A DNA stretch of 64,000 nt. It comes from Callorhinus ursinus. Lineage: Eukaryota > Chordata > Mammalia > Carnivora > Otariidae. Position numbers and translations under genes: made by a program. The notes beneath the pieces are model-generated. The model was not told the origin of the DNA. It saw nothing but the letters and a program-made list of their open reading frames with translations, and searched no databases. Location of the stretch: positions 34,441-98,440 of the forward strand of contig NW_020326258.1 in the NCBI RefSeq assembly GCF_003265705.1, given 5' to 3'. Shown here in pieces: positions 55,780-64,000 of the stretch. The stretch's first letter is position 1. Each line of letters starts with the position of its first letter.

Positions 55780-57118
55780 TAATATGGAGTAAGAGTAAAA
55801 AGGATGCTCCAAATCTGTATTTTGTTGAATTATGTTAGTAACCACTCCCAAAACAAATATAAGTGAACATTCTACACTATATCAAAAAAATAAAAAAGAA
55901 GCTCCAAATTCCGTAACTAGCTACTGGAATTGGGCCCCGTCTGTTAAATCTTCATGTATTCACCCTCCATCAAAGCAAAAATGACAAGCACTTTGATGAA
56001 TATTATTTATCTAAAATTAATGCAGGGCTCTGGGGGAAAACTGAAAATCCATGAGCAGCTTCATTAAGTGATCAATAAGCACTGAATGGTATTAAAACTG
56101 CATGAGCAAGTGCCTTTAGCAATAACAGATCTTTCTCCTCATGTCTGCACAAGATTAGTACTTGAGAAATGTGAACGCCAGGCCCCAATCACATTGGCTT
56201 TCTGCCCATGACCTGCAAAAAGAAATCTCTCCACCTGGGATGGTAAAGACATGGAGATAAGGGTAGAGGTGATCCAGCCCCATTATTCTTAATTAAAGGC
56301 ACTGCTAATGGACTCGTGACCTTAAGGAAAACATTTCTGACCTTTCCATGACTAGGCTCAAACCTGTAACTTTAATTAATAGTCCTCATAGTTCTTCTGC
56401 CAGTTCTTTCTAATTTCATTTCAGAGTAGTATGCTGAAAATTTTTTTTTTTTGTAGGCCAATTCCCTTATGCTTTCAAAAATAATCAGTATCAGATTCCC
56501 ATGGGCATCAGGCAACACCTTGCCTTTTTTATTCCCAGCACGACTGTGTTCATTAAAATTCACTGCAAGTTCCCAAACAAATATGTTCATGTATTTGGGG
56601 ATTCCAAGACAGACCAGCATACCTATCCTTTTGCATATGTTGCATAAAGAGCTCCACATATGTGGCTCAGAATGGAGAAGGCTGTCAGAGATCATCTCCT
56701 TCTTTCAGAAGAAAGTGAAGTTTCTTGACATTCTTTGGTATTCCCCGATGTGAAAACAGTCAGCATGCTGTGCAGAATCCCCATTAGGGGAAGGATAAGC
56801 AGGCCCTGATTCTGCCTCCCAACAAGTATGACGTGGGAATCCTGCATGGAGGGAGGCAGAGATCCATGCAGAACAAGAAGCTATTCTGCTAGTCAACCAC
56901 CCTCCACCCCAAACTCCTTCCAGGCTCAGCTCTTCCCAGGGAGGCTCCGGGGCAAGTTTTTATACAGCTTAGGCATTTAGTTTCATACACAGACAATGGG
57001 AGATCTGTAAGGTCTAAACTCCTGTTCATTTGTTGTTTTACAAACTATTTTCCAAGATGCTGGCCTGGATTCAAGGTTGAAGACAAAAAACAGAATCCAG
57101 GTCAGCTGAGACCAGATT
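55780..57118. other. Repeat-poor block, no gene recognised
   Basis: No repeat is recognised. The part 55985-56440 has homeobox-like and AT-rich words (TTATTCTTAATTAAAGGC, GTAACTTTAATTAATAG) and even texture, as in conserved non-coding DNA; this is an impression only. The 107-codon minus frame at 56372-56695 has no recognisable motif. Confidence 0.35.
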
Positions 57119-57172
57119 TTTTTTTAAAAAGTACATCAACCATACAGTATATCATTAGTTTTTGATGTCGTG
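57119..57172 (-). repeat. Tiny L1 3'-end fragment
   Basis: Poly(T), then ATCAACCATACAGTATATC and ATTAGTTTTTGATGTCGTG, the first 50 bases of the young L1 3' end in reverse. AAAAAGTACATCAACCAT at 57125 and AAAAAGTCCATCAACCAT at about 57192 form a near-identical pair that may be its TSD or chance. Confidence 0.6.
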
Positions 57173-57361
57173 ACTAGCATAATTTAAGAAAAAAAGTCCA
57201 TCAACCATGATTCAGAGAATATGTTTATTATGCCCTACTATGTGCAAAGCAATCCCTAGAAGGTGCTCTGAGGGAAGCCCTGCTTTTAAGGTATTTACTA
57301 TCTATTCAGAGAAATAAATCTAAACAGAGAAAGTAACTGTCAACAACAAGAGCTAAAATGT

Positions 57362-57556
57362 TTACCCATCATTTACTGAGTTCCTTTCATCTGCTGAGAT
57401 CCGTGTTGGGCACTTTGTCCATTTTACAATGGTTGGCCCTCCCAACAGCCTCATTTTAAAATATAGAGACCACACCACAAAGAAATTAGATAAGATGTCC
57501 AGGGCCATAGCACTAAAGAGAGGCAGAGCCAAGAATCAAACTCTGCTCAACCTCAC
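57362..57556 (-). repeat. MIR SINE, minus
   Basis: CATTTACTGAGTTCCTTTC, GTTGGGCACTTTGTCCATTT, CCCAACAGCCTCATTTTAAA, GTCCAGGGCCATAGC and GCAGAGCCAAGAATCAAAC follow reverse MIR. Confidence 0.75.
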
Positions 57557-57689
57557 TCTAGATTTCCTCCACACTAGAAACAGGTGGCATTAGCCAAGTG
57601 GAAATGACAATGGAGAAATGGATCCAGGTTGTGCCTGTGGCCTTGAAGGATCCCACAGCTGGGATAGCCTGTTGGCCTATTGCTCGGCC

Positions 57690-57998
57690 CTAATCCCCAA
57701 TGTGATGGTATTGAGAGGTGGAGCCTTTCAGAGGTGATTAGTTTTAGATGAGGTCATGAGGGTGGAGCCCCCATGATGGGATTAGTGCCCTGACTGGAAG
57801 AGGAAGGGACCCCAGGGAGGACACAGAGAGAAGGCAGTGGTCTACGAGCCAGGAAGAAAGTTCTCACCAAGAACCAAATCCAACCAACCTAAGCCCTTGA
57901 CCTTAGATTTCCCAGCCTCCAGAACTGTAAGAAATAAATGTCTGTTGTTTAAGCCCCACAGTGTATGGTATTTTGTTAGAGCAGCCCGAGCCAACTAG
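57690..57998 (+). repeat. MLT1A-like LTR
   Basis: GGCCCTAATCCCCAATGTGA, TGGTATTGAGAGGTGGAGCC, GAGGTCATGAGGGTGGAGCC, GATGGGATTAGTGCCC, TTTCCCAGCCTCCAGAACTG, AAATGTCTGTTGTTTAAGCC and TGGTATTTTGTTAGAGCAGC: MLT1A wording in order, 5' end missing. The only plus-strand LTR in this part of the window. Confidence 0.9.
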
Positions 57999-58001
57999 GA
58001 T

Positions 58002-58085
58002 AAACATATAAAGCACTTTGCACATTGCCTTTCTACTCTCTAGTGTAAGCACTCAACAATGATAGATATTGTTAATAGTGCATCC
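58002..58085 (+). repeat. MIR 3' fragment
   Basis: ATAAAGCACTTTGCACATTG, GTGTAAGCACTCAACAATG and TAGATATTGTTAATAG match the MIR tail. Confidence 0.65.
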
Positions 58086-59106
58086 TCACCAATGCACATG
58101 TTTTCCTGTGTCAGCAACATAGAAACAAAATGAAACAATGGCGAAAACCCACTGCACTGAGATAAAGCAATTCCCAGGCACTGTCATTCCTCAATGTTAA
58201 GACATGGATGCCTATTAGTTACGGGAGCACAACAGTGCGTCTCTGGAAACTGCCGTGTGGTTTATTTATGTCAAACAATGTAAATTTCCCTTGGCTTACA
58301 AAGTGCTAGTCTACAATGTCCTTTCCAGTGAGTTTTGAACATTCTCTATAATGCTCAGAACTTACTTGTAACCTGTTTTCCTGGTCCTCCTCACTCTTGG
58401 GTGCATACAGAGTCATACTAACAATGAAAACCTGAATCCACTGGTTCCTACCACAGGTCCCCATGCTGAGTCTCAGCCTCCACCAGTGGTACCCCTTAAG
58501 GTCTCCAGGAGACAATCAATCTCTGGGACAGGGCTGTCCCTGGGGCTCTGTGGTCTAAGGAAGTATCTCCTTTTCTCCTCTTTACTGCAATACCTGCTCT
58601 CAAGTATTGAGACATGAGTCTGGGGGTTCTTAGCAGTTATATCCATAGGGTAGTCCCAAACTATGCTCAGAATCACACATCGCCTTGATGGCTGAAGCTT
58701 AGAAGACCATACAAACCTATAGTGAGTTTCTGGAGGAAAATATTAAATTCACCCAAAAGAACCATTTTATGAGAATCCTGAGAGCATTTCTAAGAGACAT
58801 GTCATAACAAGCAGATGGAGAAACTGGGGTGCTGGTTGGAAATCTTAATATCCAGCTCTGCCAGCAATTCACACATCCCTGGAGCCGGGCGGGCATGCTC
58901 TGTCCTGAGAAACACAGACTCAGCCCCTGGACGTCTGAGTAGCACAGCAAGTGACAGCAACCAGAGGACATCCACTGTGACGCAGCACAATGTAACAGTT
59001 TGCAAGCACACTGGGTGTTGAGACGCTAAGGGTGGCCCTATGCTAACTAGAACAAGGCACCTAGCCTGACCGGCAGGTGTGAAATCACATACCTGTGACG
59101 CATGAG
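58086..59106. other. No gene recognised
   Basis: Unresolved sequence with short frames only. No repeat recognised. Confidence 0.5.
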
Positions 59107-59532
59107 GTATTAGCTTCCTGGAGCTGCCGCAAGAAACCACCACAAACTTGGGGGCTGAAAACAACAGAAATGTATTCTCTCACAACTCTGGAAGCCAGAA
59201 ATCTAAAATCAAGTTGTTAACAGGGTCGTACTCCTTCTGAAGTCTCTAGGGGAGAATCTTTGCTGCCTCTTCCAGTCTCTGGTGGCTCCTGGTGTTCTTG
59301 GCTTGTGCCAGGTCACTCCAATCTCTGCCTCTCTCCTCACACAGCTTCTTCCCTCTGTCTCTGAGTTCCTTCCTCTTCTTACAAGGACAAGTTAGGATTC
59401 ACCCTAAATCCAGGATGACCTCATCTCAGGATCTTTAACTTAATTACATCTGCAAAGACCCTAGTTCCATAAGGTCACCTTCTGGGGTTCTAGGTAGACA
59501 TGAATTTGGGGGACACTCTTCATTCCCCTGCA
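59107..59532 (-). repeat. MaLR (MLT1-type) LTR
   Basis: GTATTAGCTTCCTGGAGCTG, TTCTCTCACAACTCTGGAAG, TCTAGGGGAGAATCTTTGC, TTCCAGTCTCTGGTGGC, CACTCCAATCTCTGCC, AATCCAGGATGACCTCATC, AATTACATCTGCAAAGACCC and GAATTTGGGGGACACTC. Minus, nearly complete. Confidence 0.9.
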
Positions 59533-59882
59533 CATGGCAACTGAGAAGCCCAAACTTCTCTAGCATCAGAGGCAGAGGGATGAGTCTGGCTGAGGATGGG
59601 AAGGGCCACGGACAAAGCAGACTTCCAGCAGGTCCTCACGGTGGGACTTTAACATGTGGAGCTGGGAGTGGTGGCTCTGGGCTAGAAAACCACTGATGGT
59701 CAGCAAGAGCAGTGTGGGCCAGGCCACCGTTTGAACACATCAGTGCCCTGTTTGTCAGTGGTGAAGAGTTATGTTTGCAAGTAGAGTTGTGAGTGGGACA
59801 GCAAGACACAGCTGGAAAGGAAGGAGGCGCGCCTGGAGGCATAAACGCCGGGTAGAGGCAGACTCAAAGGGAGGTTGCTGTA
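59533..59882. other. No gene recognised
   Basis: Short unresolved interval between two MLT1-type LTRs. Confidence 0.5.
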
Positions 59883-60290
59883 GCAGTCTGCTCACACTGC
59901 TGTAACAAAAATCCACAGCATGGGGTTTAAACAACCAGCATTTATTTCTCACAGTTCTAGAGGTTTCAAGTCCAAGATCAAGGTGCTGGCTGATTCCATT
60001 TCTGATGCGATCTGTCTTCCTGGTTTGCAGATGGCTGCCTTCTTGCTATGTGCTCACAAGGCCTCTCCCTCGGTACATGTGAGTCAGGACAGAGAGCTCT
60101 CTCTATCTCTTCTTATAAAGACACTCATCCTACAGGATCAAGGTCCTACCCTTATGATCTCTTTTAACCTTAATTATTTCCTCAGAGGCCTCATCTCTAA
60201 ATACAGCCACATTGGAGGTTAGGGCTTTAACATATGGATTTGTGGAGGGGCGGGGAGAAGACACAAGTGTTCAGTCCCTGACAATAGATA
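59883..60290 (-). repeat. MaLR (MLT1-type) LTR
   Basis: CTCACACTGCTGTAACAAAA, TTTATTTCTCACAGTTCTAG, AGTCCAAGATCAAGGTGCTG, TTTGCAGATGGCTGCCTTC, TTCTTATAAAGACACTCATC, TTAACCTTAATTATTTCC and CTAAATACAGCCACATTGG. Minus. Confidence 0.88.
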
Positions 60291-60469
60291 CCTTCAGTCA
60301 AGAGACCGAGAACTCCAAGTGCTCAGGTGTCAGGCCTGGCAGGTTACACAGATGTTTGGTGCATAACCTCCTTCCCTGTTGAGTCCTGTTAGGTCAACAC
60401 CCACTCAGTGTGCACTGAGCTCTGTGAATCACTAGGGACAGTTCTCCTAGAAGTACCGCTGCAGGATTC
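60291..60469. other. No gene recognised
   Basis: Short unresolved interval before a MIR fragment. Confidence 0.5.
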
Positions 60470-60580
60470 CTGAGCTCAAGGCACAGCTTTGGCACTGACT
60501 TCATGTGACCTTGATCAATTCCCTCTTAACTTCTGTAGAACTCAGTGTCTTCCTCTATAAAATTAAGATGTTGGGCTTGA
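60470..60580 (+). repeat. MIR fragment
   Basis: TTTGGCACTGACTTCATGTG, ACCTTGATCAATTCCC, CAGTGTCTTCCTCTATAAAA and TTAAGATGTTGGGC. Confidence 0.65.
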
Positions 60581-60880
60581 CAGTTTTTTTGGACAATCCC
60601 ATGGTATCCGGGATGTGCTGGGTGGCAGGAGGAAGCCGCCTAGAATTTAAAATGTTCAGGGACTAAGTCACAGGCAGGCAACCCAGAGATGTGTTGAGAT
60701 GAGGAAACCATATCATTTATCACCCAAACCAGGTCCAAATTAGGGCCCCCAGGGGAGCGGGGGCAGGGGGAGTCATGGGCATGACAGAGGCCAGCCACCC
60801 TGGGGATCCAGCCCTTAAGAGGAAGGCACAAGGGTTGAGAGTCAGTCAGCAAGCACAGCCCTAAATGTCTATAAACGTGT
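60581..60880. other. No gene recognised
   Basis: Unresolved, moderately GC-rich sequence. Confidence 0.5.
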
Positions 60881-60881
60881 T

Positions 60882-60925
60882 TGTGTGTGTGTGTGTGTGT
60901 GCGTGTGTGTGCACGTGCGCACGCA
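60882..60925. repeat. GT/GC alternating tract
   Basis: (TG)10, then CGTGTGTGTGCACGTGCGCA: unbroken purine-pyrimidine alternation for 44 bases. Confidence 0.95.
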
Positions 60926-61144
60926 AAATAGTCCTTCCCCTAACCACAATTTCACTTTCTGAGCTTTCCATCGCCTGGAGTCAACTTCGGTCTGGAAGTA
61001 GCCGATCCTCCCTCTGATGTATCATCAGGAGGTCAGAGGTAGCCTAACATTAGGTCACATGCCTATGTCACTCACCTCACTTCATCTGGTCATGTAGGCA
61101 TTTTATCATCTCCCATCATCACAAGGAGGGCAAGCACAGTGCAG
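60926..61144. other. No gene recognised
   Basis: Short unresolved interval. Confidence 0.5.
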
Positions 61145-61158
61145 TAAGACATTTTGAG
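61145..61158 (+). repeat. TSD, left copy (truncated SINE)
   Basis: TAAGACATTTTGAG, matching TAAGATATTTTGAG at 61255-61268 at 13 of 14 bases. Confidence 0.85.
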
Positions 61159-61254
61159 CCTGCTCAGCAGGAAGTCTGCTTCTGCCCTCCCCCGTTCCTT
61201 CTCTCTCTCTCACTCACTCTCTCTCTAATAAATGAATAAAATCTTTTTAAAAAA
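61159..61254 (+). mobile_element. 5'-truncated Can-SINE
   Basis: Only the tail half is present: CCTGCTCAGCAGGAAGTCTG, TTCTGCCCTCCCCC, CTCTCTCTCTCACTCACTC and AATAAATGAATAAAATC then an A-rich end. The TSDs show it was inserted already truncated and was not cut later. Confidence 0.9.
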
Positions 61255-61268
61255 TAAGATATTTTGAG
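61255..61268 (+). repeat. TSD, right copy (truncated SINE)
   Basis: TAAGATATTTTGAG, partner of 61145-61158. Confidence 0.85.
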
Positions 61269-61499
61269 AAAGAGACCACATTCACATAACTTTTTGTACA
61301 GTAATTATAATTGTTCCATTTATTACTAGTTGTTGTTAATCTCTTACTGTGCCTAATTTATAACTTAAACTTTATCATAGGTACTTATGTATAGGAAAAA
61401 ACATAGTATGTATAGGGTTCAGAGCTCTTCATGATTTCAGACATCCACAGGGGATCTTAGAAGGTATCCTCAGCAGATAAAGAGGGATTACTATATTAT

Positions 61500-61943
61500 G
61501 TATGTATATCTGTTTCCTATCACTCCTGTGACAAATTATCTGTGGCTTGAAGCAACACAGATTTAATCTCTTACAGTTCTGGAGGTCAGAAGTCCTCAAA
61601 TCAATGTGTCAGCAGGACTGGTTCCTTCTGGGGGCTCTCAGAGAAAATCCTTCTTACCTCTCCCGGCTTGTAGAGGCTGTGCACATTCCATGGCCTGTGG
61701 CCTTGCTGCATTTTGACTTCTGCTTCTGCTCTCTCTCTCTCTTTCTCTCTGACTTTGACCCTCCTTCCTCACTGACCTGATTACATTGGGCCCACCCAGA
61801 TAATTCAAGATAATCTCCCCATCTCAAGGTCCTTAACTTAATTAAATGCAAAGTCCCTTTTTCCAAGCAAGATCACTATTCGCAGGCTCTGGGGGTTAGG
61901 ACACACACATCTTTAGGAGGTCCTATTCAGATTATGGCAGCAT
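61500..61943 (-). repeat. MaLR-type LTR
   Basis: TTTCCTATCACTCCTGTGAC, TTACAGTTCTGGAGGTCAG, GGTTCCTTCTGGGGGCTC, TCCCGGCTTGTAGAGGC, CTGATTACATTGGGCCCACC, TCCCCATCTCAAGGTCC and CTCTGGGGGTTAGGACACAC, minus. It contains a (CT)n run at 61731-61750. Confidence 0.82.
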
Positions 61944-62084
61944 GAGTGTTTGTACTATGTATCATGTACATAGGTGTTTCCAGATAGAAACCATTTGCTC
62001 TCCGCCCCCGGTGCTAGGCAGTGCTGGGCTCGCAACTGTCACCTGTTAGCAGGGCCTAATCAGAGGCCACATGGTTGGGCAAAA

Positions 62085-62288
62085 ACCACCGAGTCTTGAG
62101 CTGGAAGACTGGATTTGAATTCTATTTTGCTTCTTACTGACTATGCAATCACATGCACACGACTGATCTTTCTAGTATCAGTTTTCCAATCTGTAGATTG
62201 GGGTAATGGCAGATTCCACCTCTGTTGCTATCATAATTAGGTAAGTTTGTGCTTATAGAGGGCTTAGACCAATGCCTGGCTCATGGAA
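62085..62288 (+). repeat. MIR SINE
   Basis: AAGACTGGATTTGAATTC, TTGCTTCTTACTGACTATGC, TCAGTTTTCCAATCTGTAG, ATTGGGGTAATGGCAG, CATAATTAGGTAAGTTTGTG and CCAATGCCTGGCTCATGG in MIR order. Confidence 0.82.
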
Positions 62289-62855
62289 AACTTTGGTGGA
62301 TGGCACTCTCACCATGTTCCTCCTCATCATGGTCTTCATTAGCGCACCATTGGCCCCTCCGTAAGTATGAGTTATCCCTTTCTTGTGAGTAAATTCCTGC
62401 TCTGACATCCCAGGGCTCCTGTGTCAAGAATGTAAAAACACTTTCCTTCTTTCTAAACCTAATGCTTCCAGGCTCTGAGAACACTTCCCTGTCTGCCTTC
62501 GCACCCAGCCTCTGCCGAGGTTTGGATGATGCTTGTGTGTGAAAATATTTGTCACATAATGGAGACAGTTCAGATACTCTGCAAAAGAGAGGGATCAAAC
62601 TTGACATCCCCAGGAGAACATCTGCCATGTCAAGAAGCTTCCACCACCATCCACAATCTCGGAAACTCCGTTTGACTAAATGCAGGGTGCTGGTGGGTTG
62701 GAAAACATCGGGCTCTTCTGAGCCTGGTTGTGCTATGTGACAGACCAGCACATGAAGGCACCGTGCCCCAACCCACCTCCATGGGACTGTCCCTCCCTAA
62801 CTCACTTCTTAGAACTAAGGCCTTTGTTGGAAGGTGAGACAGACTTATTTCTTTC
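62289..62855. other. No gene recognised
   Basis: Unresolved sequence. The 156-codon minus frame at 62281-62751 overlaps the MIR at its end and has no recognisable domain. Confidence 0.45.
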
Positions 62856-62898
62856 ATCCTCTCTTTCTTCCTTTCTGTCTCTTTCTTTCTTTTTAATC
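62856..62898 (+). repeat. Pyrimidine-rich CTTT run
   Basis: CTCTCTTTCTTCCTTTCTGT followed by CTCTTTCTTTCTTTTTAATC. Confidence 0.85.
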
Positions 62899-62902
62899 AA
62901 TC

Positions 62903-62919
62903 AATATACCTTATTTTTT
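62903..62919 (+). repeat. TSD, left copy (SINE at 62920)
   Basis: AATATACCTTATTTTTT, identical over 17 bases to 63108-63124. Confidence 0.95.
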
Positions 62920-63107
62920 TTAAGATTTTATTTATTTATTTGAGAGAGAGAGAATGAGAAATAGAGAGCACGAGAGGGAAGAGGGTCAGAGAGAGAAGCA
63001 GACTCCCTGCTGAGCAGGGAGCCCGATGTGGGACTCGATCCCGGGACTCCAGGACCATGACCTGAGCCGAAGACAGTCGCTCAACCAACTGAGCCACCCA
63101 GGCGCCC
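62920..63107 (-). mobile_element. Can-SINE (SINEC), full-length
   Basis: AAGATTTTATTTATTTATTT tail, a GA-rich run, AAGCAGACTCCCTGCTGAGC, GAGCCCGATGTGGG, ACTCGATCCCGGGACTCC, ACCATGACCTGAGCCG and the head CTGAGCCACCCAGGCGCC. Confidence 0.96.
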
Positions 63108-63124
63108 AATATACCTTATTTTTT
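63108..63124 (+). repeat. TSD, right copy (SINE at 62920)
   Basis: AATATACCTTATTTTTT, partner of 62903-62919. Confidence 0.95.
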
Positions 63125-63251
63125 AAGAATTATTTTAGATCCACAGAAAAACTGAGCAAAAAGTACAGAGGATTCCTTTATACCACCTTGTCCCCTACCA
63201 CAGTTTCCCTGTTAACATCTAGCATCAGTGTGGCATATTCGTTACAATTGT

Positions 63252-63427
63252 AACAATGGGGCACCTGAGTGACTCAGTCCGTTAAGGGTCTAACTCTTGA
63301 CTTCAGCTCAAGTCATGATCTCAGGGTCCTGGGATCGAGCCCCATGTAGGGCTCCATGCTCACCGGGGAGTCGGCTTAAAGAGTCTCTCTATTCCTCTCC
63401 CTCTGTCCCGCTCCCCTCCCCAAAAAT
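63252..63427 (+). mobile_element. Can-SINE (SINEC)
   Basis: GGGGCACCTGAGTGACTCAG, CGTTAAGGGTCTAACTCTTG, CAAGTCATGATCTCAGGG, GGGATCGAGCCCCATGTAG and GGGGAGTCGGCTTAAAGAG, with a short A-rich end. More diverged and with a poorer tail than the neighbour at 62920, so probably older. The TSD is not clean (about GTTACAATTG against TTAACACTGTTG). Confidence 0.92.
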
Positions 63428-63815
63428 TAACACTGTTGATGAACCAATATTGGTACATTATTATCAACTAAAGTCCACATCAGGGTTCCCCCTTTGCGCT
63501 GTACATCCTATGCGGTTAGACAAATGTGTAACGACATGTGCCCACCACCATCACCTCACACAGAGTATTCTCACTGCCCTAAAAATCCTCTGGGCTCCTC
63601 TGCGCCTTTCTCCCTCCCCTTCAGCCCCTGGCAACCACTGATCTTTTAACTGTCTCCATAGATTCGCCTTTTCCAGCGATTCCAGAGTTGGAATCACAGA
63701 GTACGTAGCCTTTTCAGACCAGCTTCTTTCACTTAGTAATATGCACTTAAGGTTCCCCATGTCTCTTCTTGGCTTGATGGCTCATTTCTTTTTATTGCTG
63801 AATAATACTCACGTG

Positions 63816-63952
63816 CCTTCTTTATCTTATTCTCTCAGGGTAATAATTCTGATCCGTGCTCTGTCTCTAATCCTAAAACAGGCAGAATGACCCCACTAAC
63901 AAAGGAATAGCAGGCAGTCAGGGGCCCCCTCACCCCCTCCCTAGATCCCCCC
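63816..63952. other. Unresolved sequence before the terminal CA repeat
   Basis: No feature recognised. C-rich just before the microsatellite (CCCCTCACCCCCTCCC). Confidence 0.5.

Positions 63953-63954
<2 letters not shown>

Positions 63955-64000
<46 letters not shown>
63955..64000. repeat. (CA)n microsatellite cut by the window edge
   Basis: Uninterrupted CA units to the last base; the full length is unknown. Confidence 0.97.

Larger units (their letters stand above)
62899..63815 (-). repeat. Old L1 (L1MB-like) 3' end, split by two SINEs
   Basis: Minus L1 pieces at 62899-62919, 63108-63251 and 63428-63815: TTATTTTAGATCCACAGAAA, AACATCTAGCATCAGTGTGG, GATGAACCAATATTGGTAC, TTATCAACTAAAGTCCAC, CCCTGGCAACCACTGATC, GTAGCCTTTTCAGACCAGC and TTTATTGCTGAATAATACTC. 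The order is continuous across both insertions. Confidence 0.9.

Noticed and set aside
62281..62751. 156-codon minus frame
   Set aside because: Overlaps a MIR at its 3' end and the other strand also has frames here; no motif.

Overview
This window looks like non-coding mammalian nuclear DNA, most likely from a caniform carnivore of the arctoid type (bear, seal or sea lion, or mustelid). The evidence is eight tRNA-derived Can-SINE copies whose heads carry the words TGGCTCAG and GACTCTTGA, and several young L1 3' ends with the arctoid-like 3'UTR wording (GGATGGGTTAGCCCGGTGATG and relatives shortened here). The species call is an inference from remembered repeat wording, not from a search. No bacterial features, CRISPR array, rRNA or functional tRNA gene was seen. 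No protein-coding gene was recognised: the longer open frames are chance frames or decayed L1 ORF2 pieces. One 52-base stretch at 12040-12091 has good splice signals on both sides and is the only candidate host exon.

Layout. 1-1.7 kb is an old L1 5'-end fragment on the minus strand. 1.7-10.6 kb is mostly unresolved sequence with one L2, two MIRs and CA repeats. 10.6-11.3 kb is an old L1 3' end. 11.9-13.2 kb is a 1.24 kb segment bounded by an exact 19-bp direct repeat and holding the candidate exon. 15.5-22 kb is relatively GC-rich, with a MER5A-like DNA transposon and a GT/GC tract. 24.9-25.4 kb is an MLT1-type LTR. 27.4-29.9 kb is a pile of L1 3' ends, all on minus, carrying a broken ORF2. 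30-33 kb holds an LTR-like repeat, a plus-strand L1 3' end and two Tigger-class DNA transposons. 34.8-35.3 kb is a MIR cluster. 37.6-39 kb is an old L1 split by a young L1 that itself carries a SINE. 39.4-40.7 kb is repeat-poor. 40.7-47.8 kb mixes SINEs, L1s and MLT1-type LTRs, one of them with an inverted end. 47.8-54 kb is MIR-rich. 54.4-62 kb is dense in MLT1-type LTRs, nearly all on minus. 62.9-63.8 kb is an old L1 hit by two SINEs, and the window ends inside a CA repeat.

There are no cooperating genes to describe. What can be read is an insertion history: ancient MIR, L2 and DNA transposons; then L1M and MLT1 elements; then lineage-specific L1 and Can-SINE insertions, several with readable target-site duplications (TSDs). 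I found no convincing undescribed biological system. The observations most worth checking are the candidate exon, the 19-bp direct repeat around it, the small inversion inside the LTR near 45 kb, and the repeat-poor blocks that may be conserved non-coding DNA. All family names rest on recalled consensus sequences, and boundaries of old repeats are good to about 10-40 bases.
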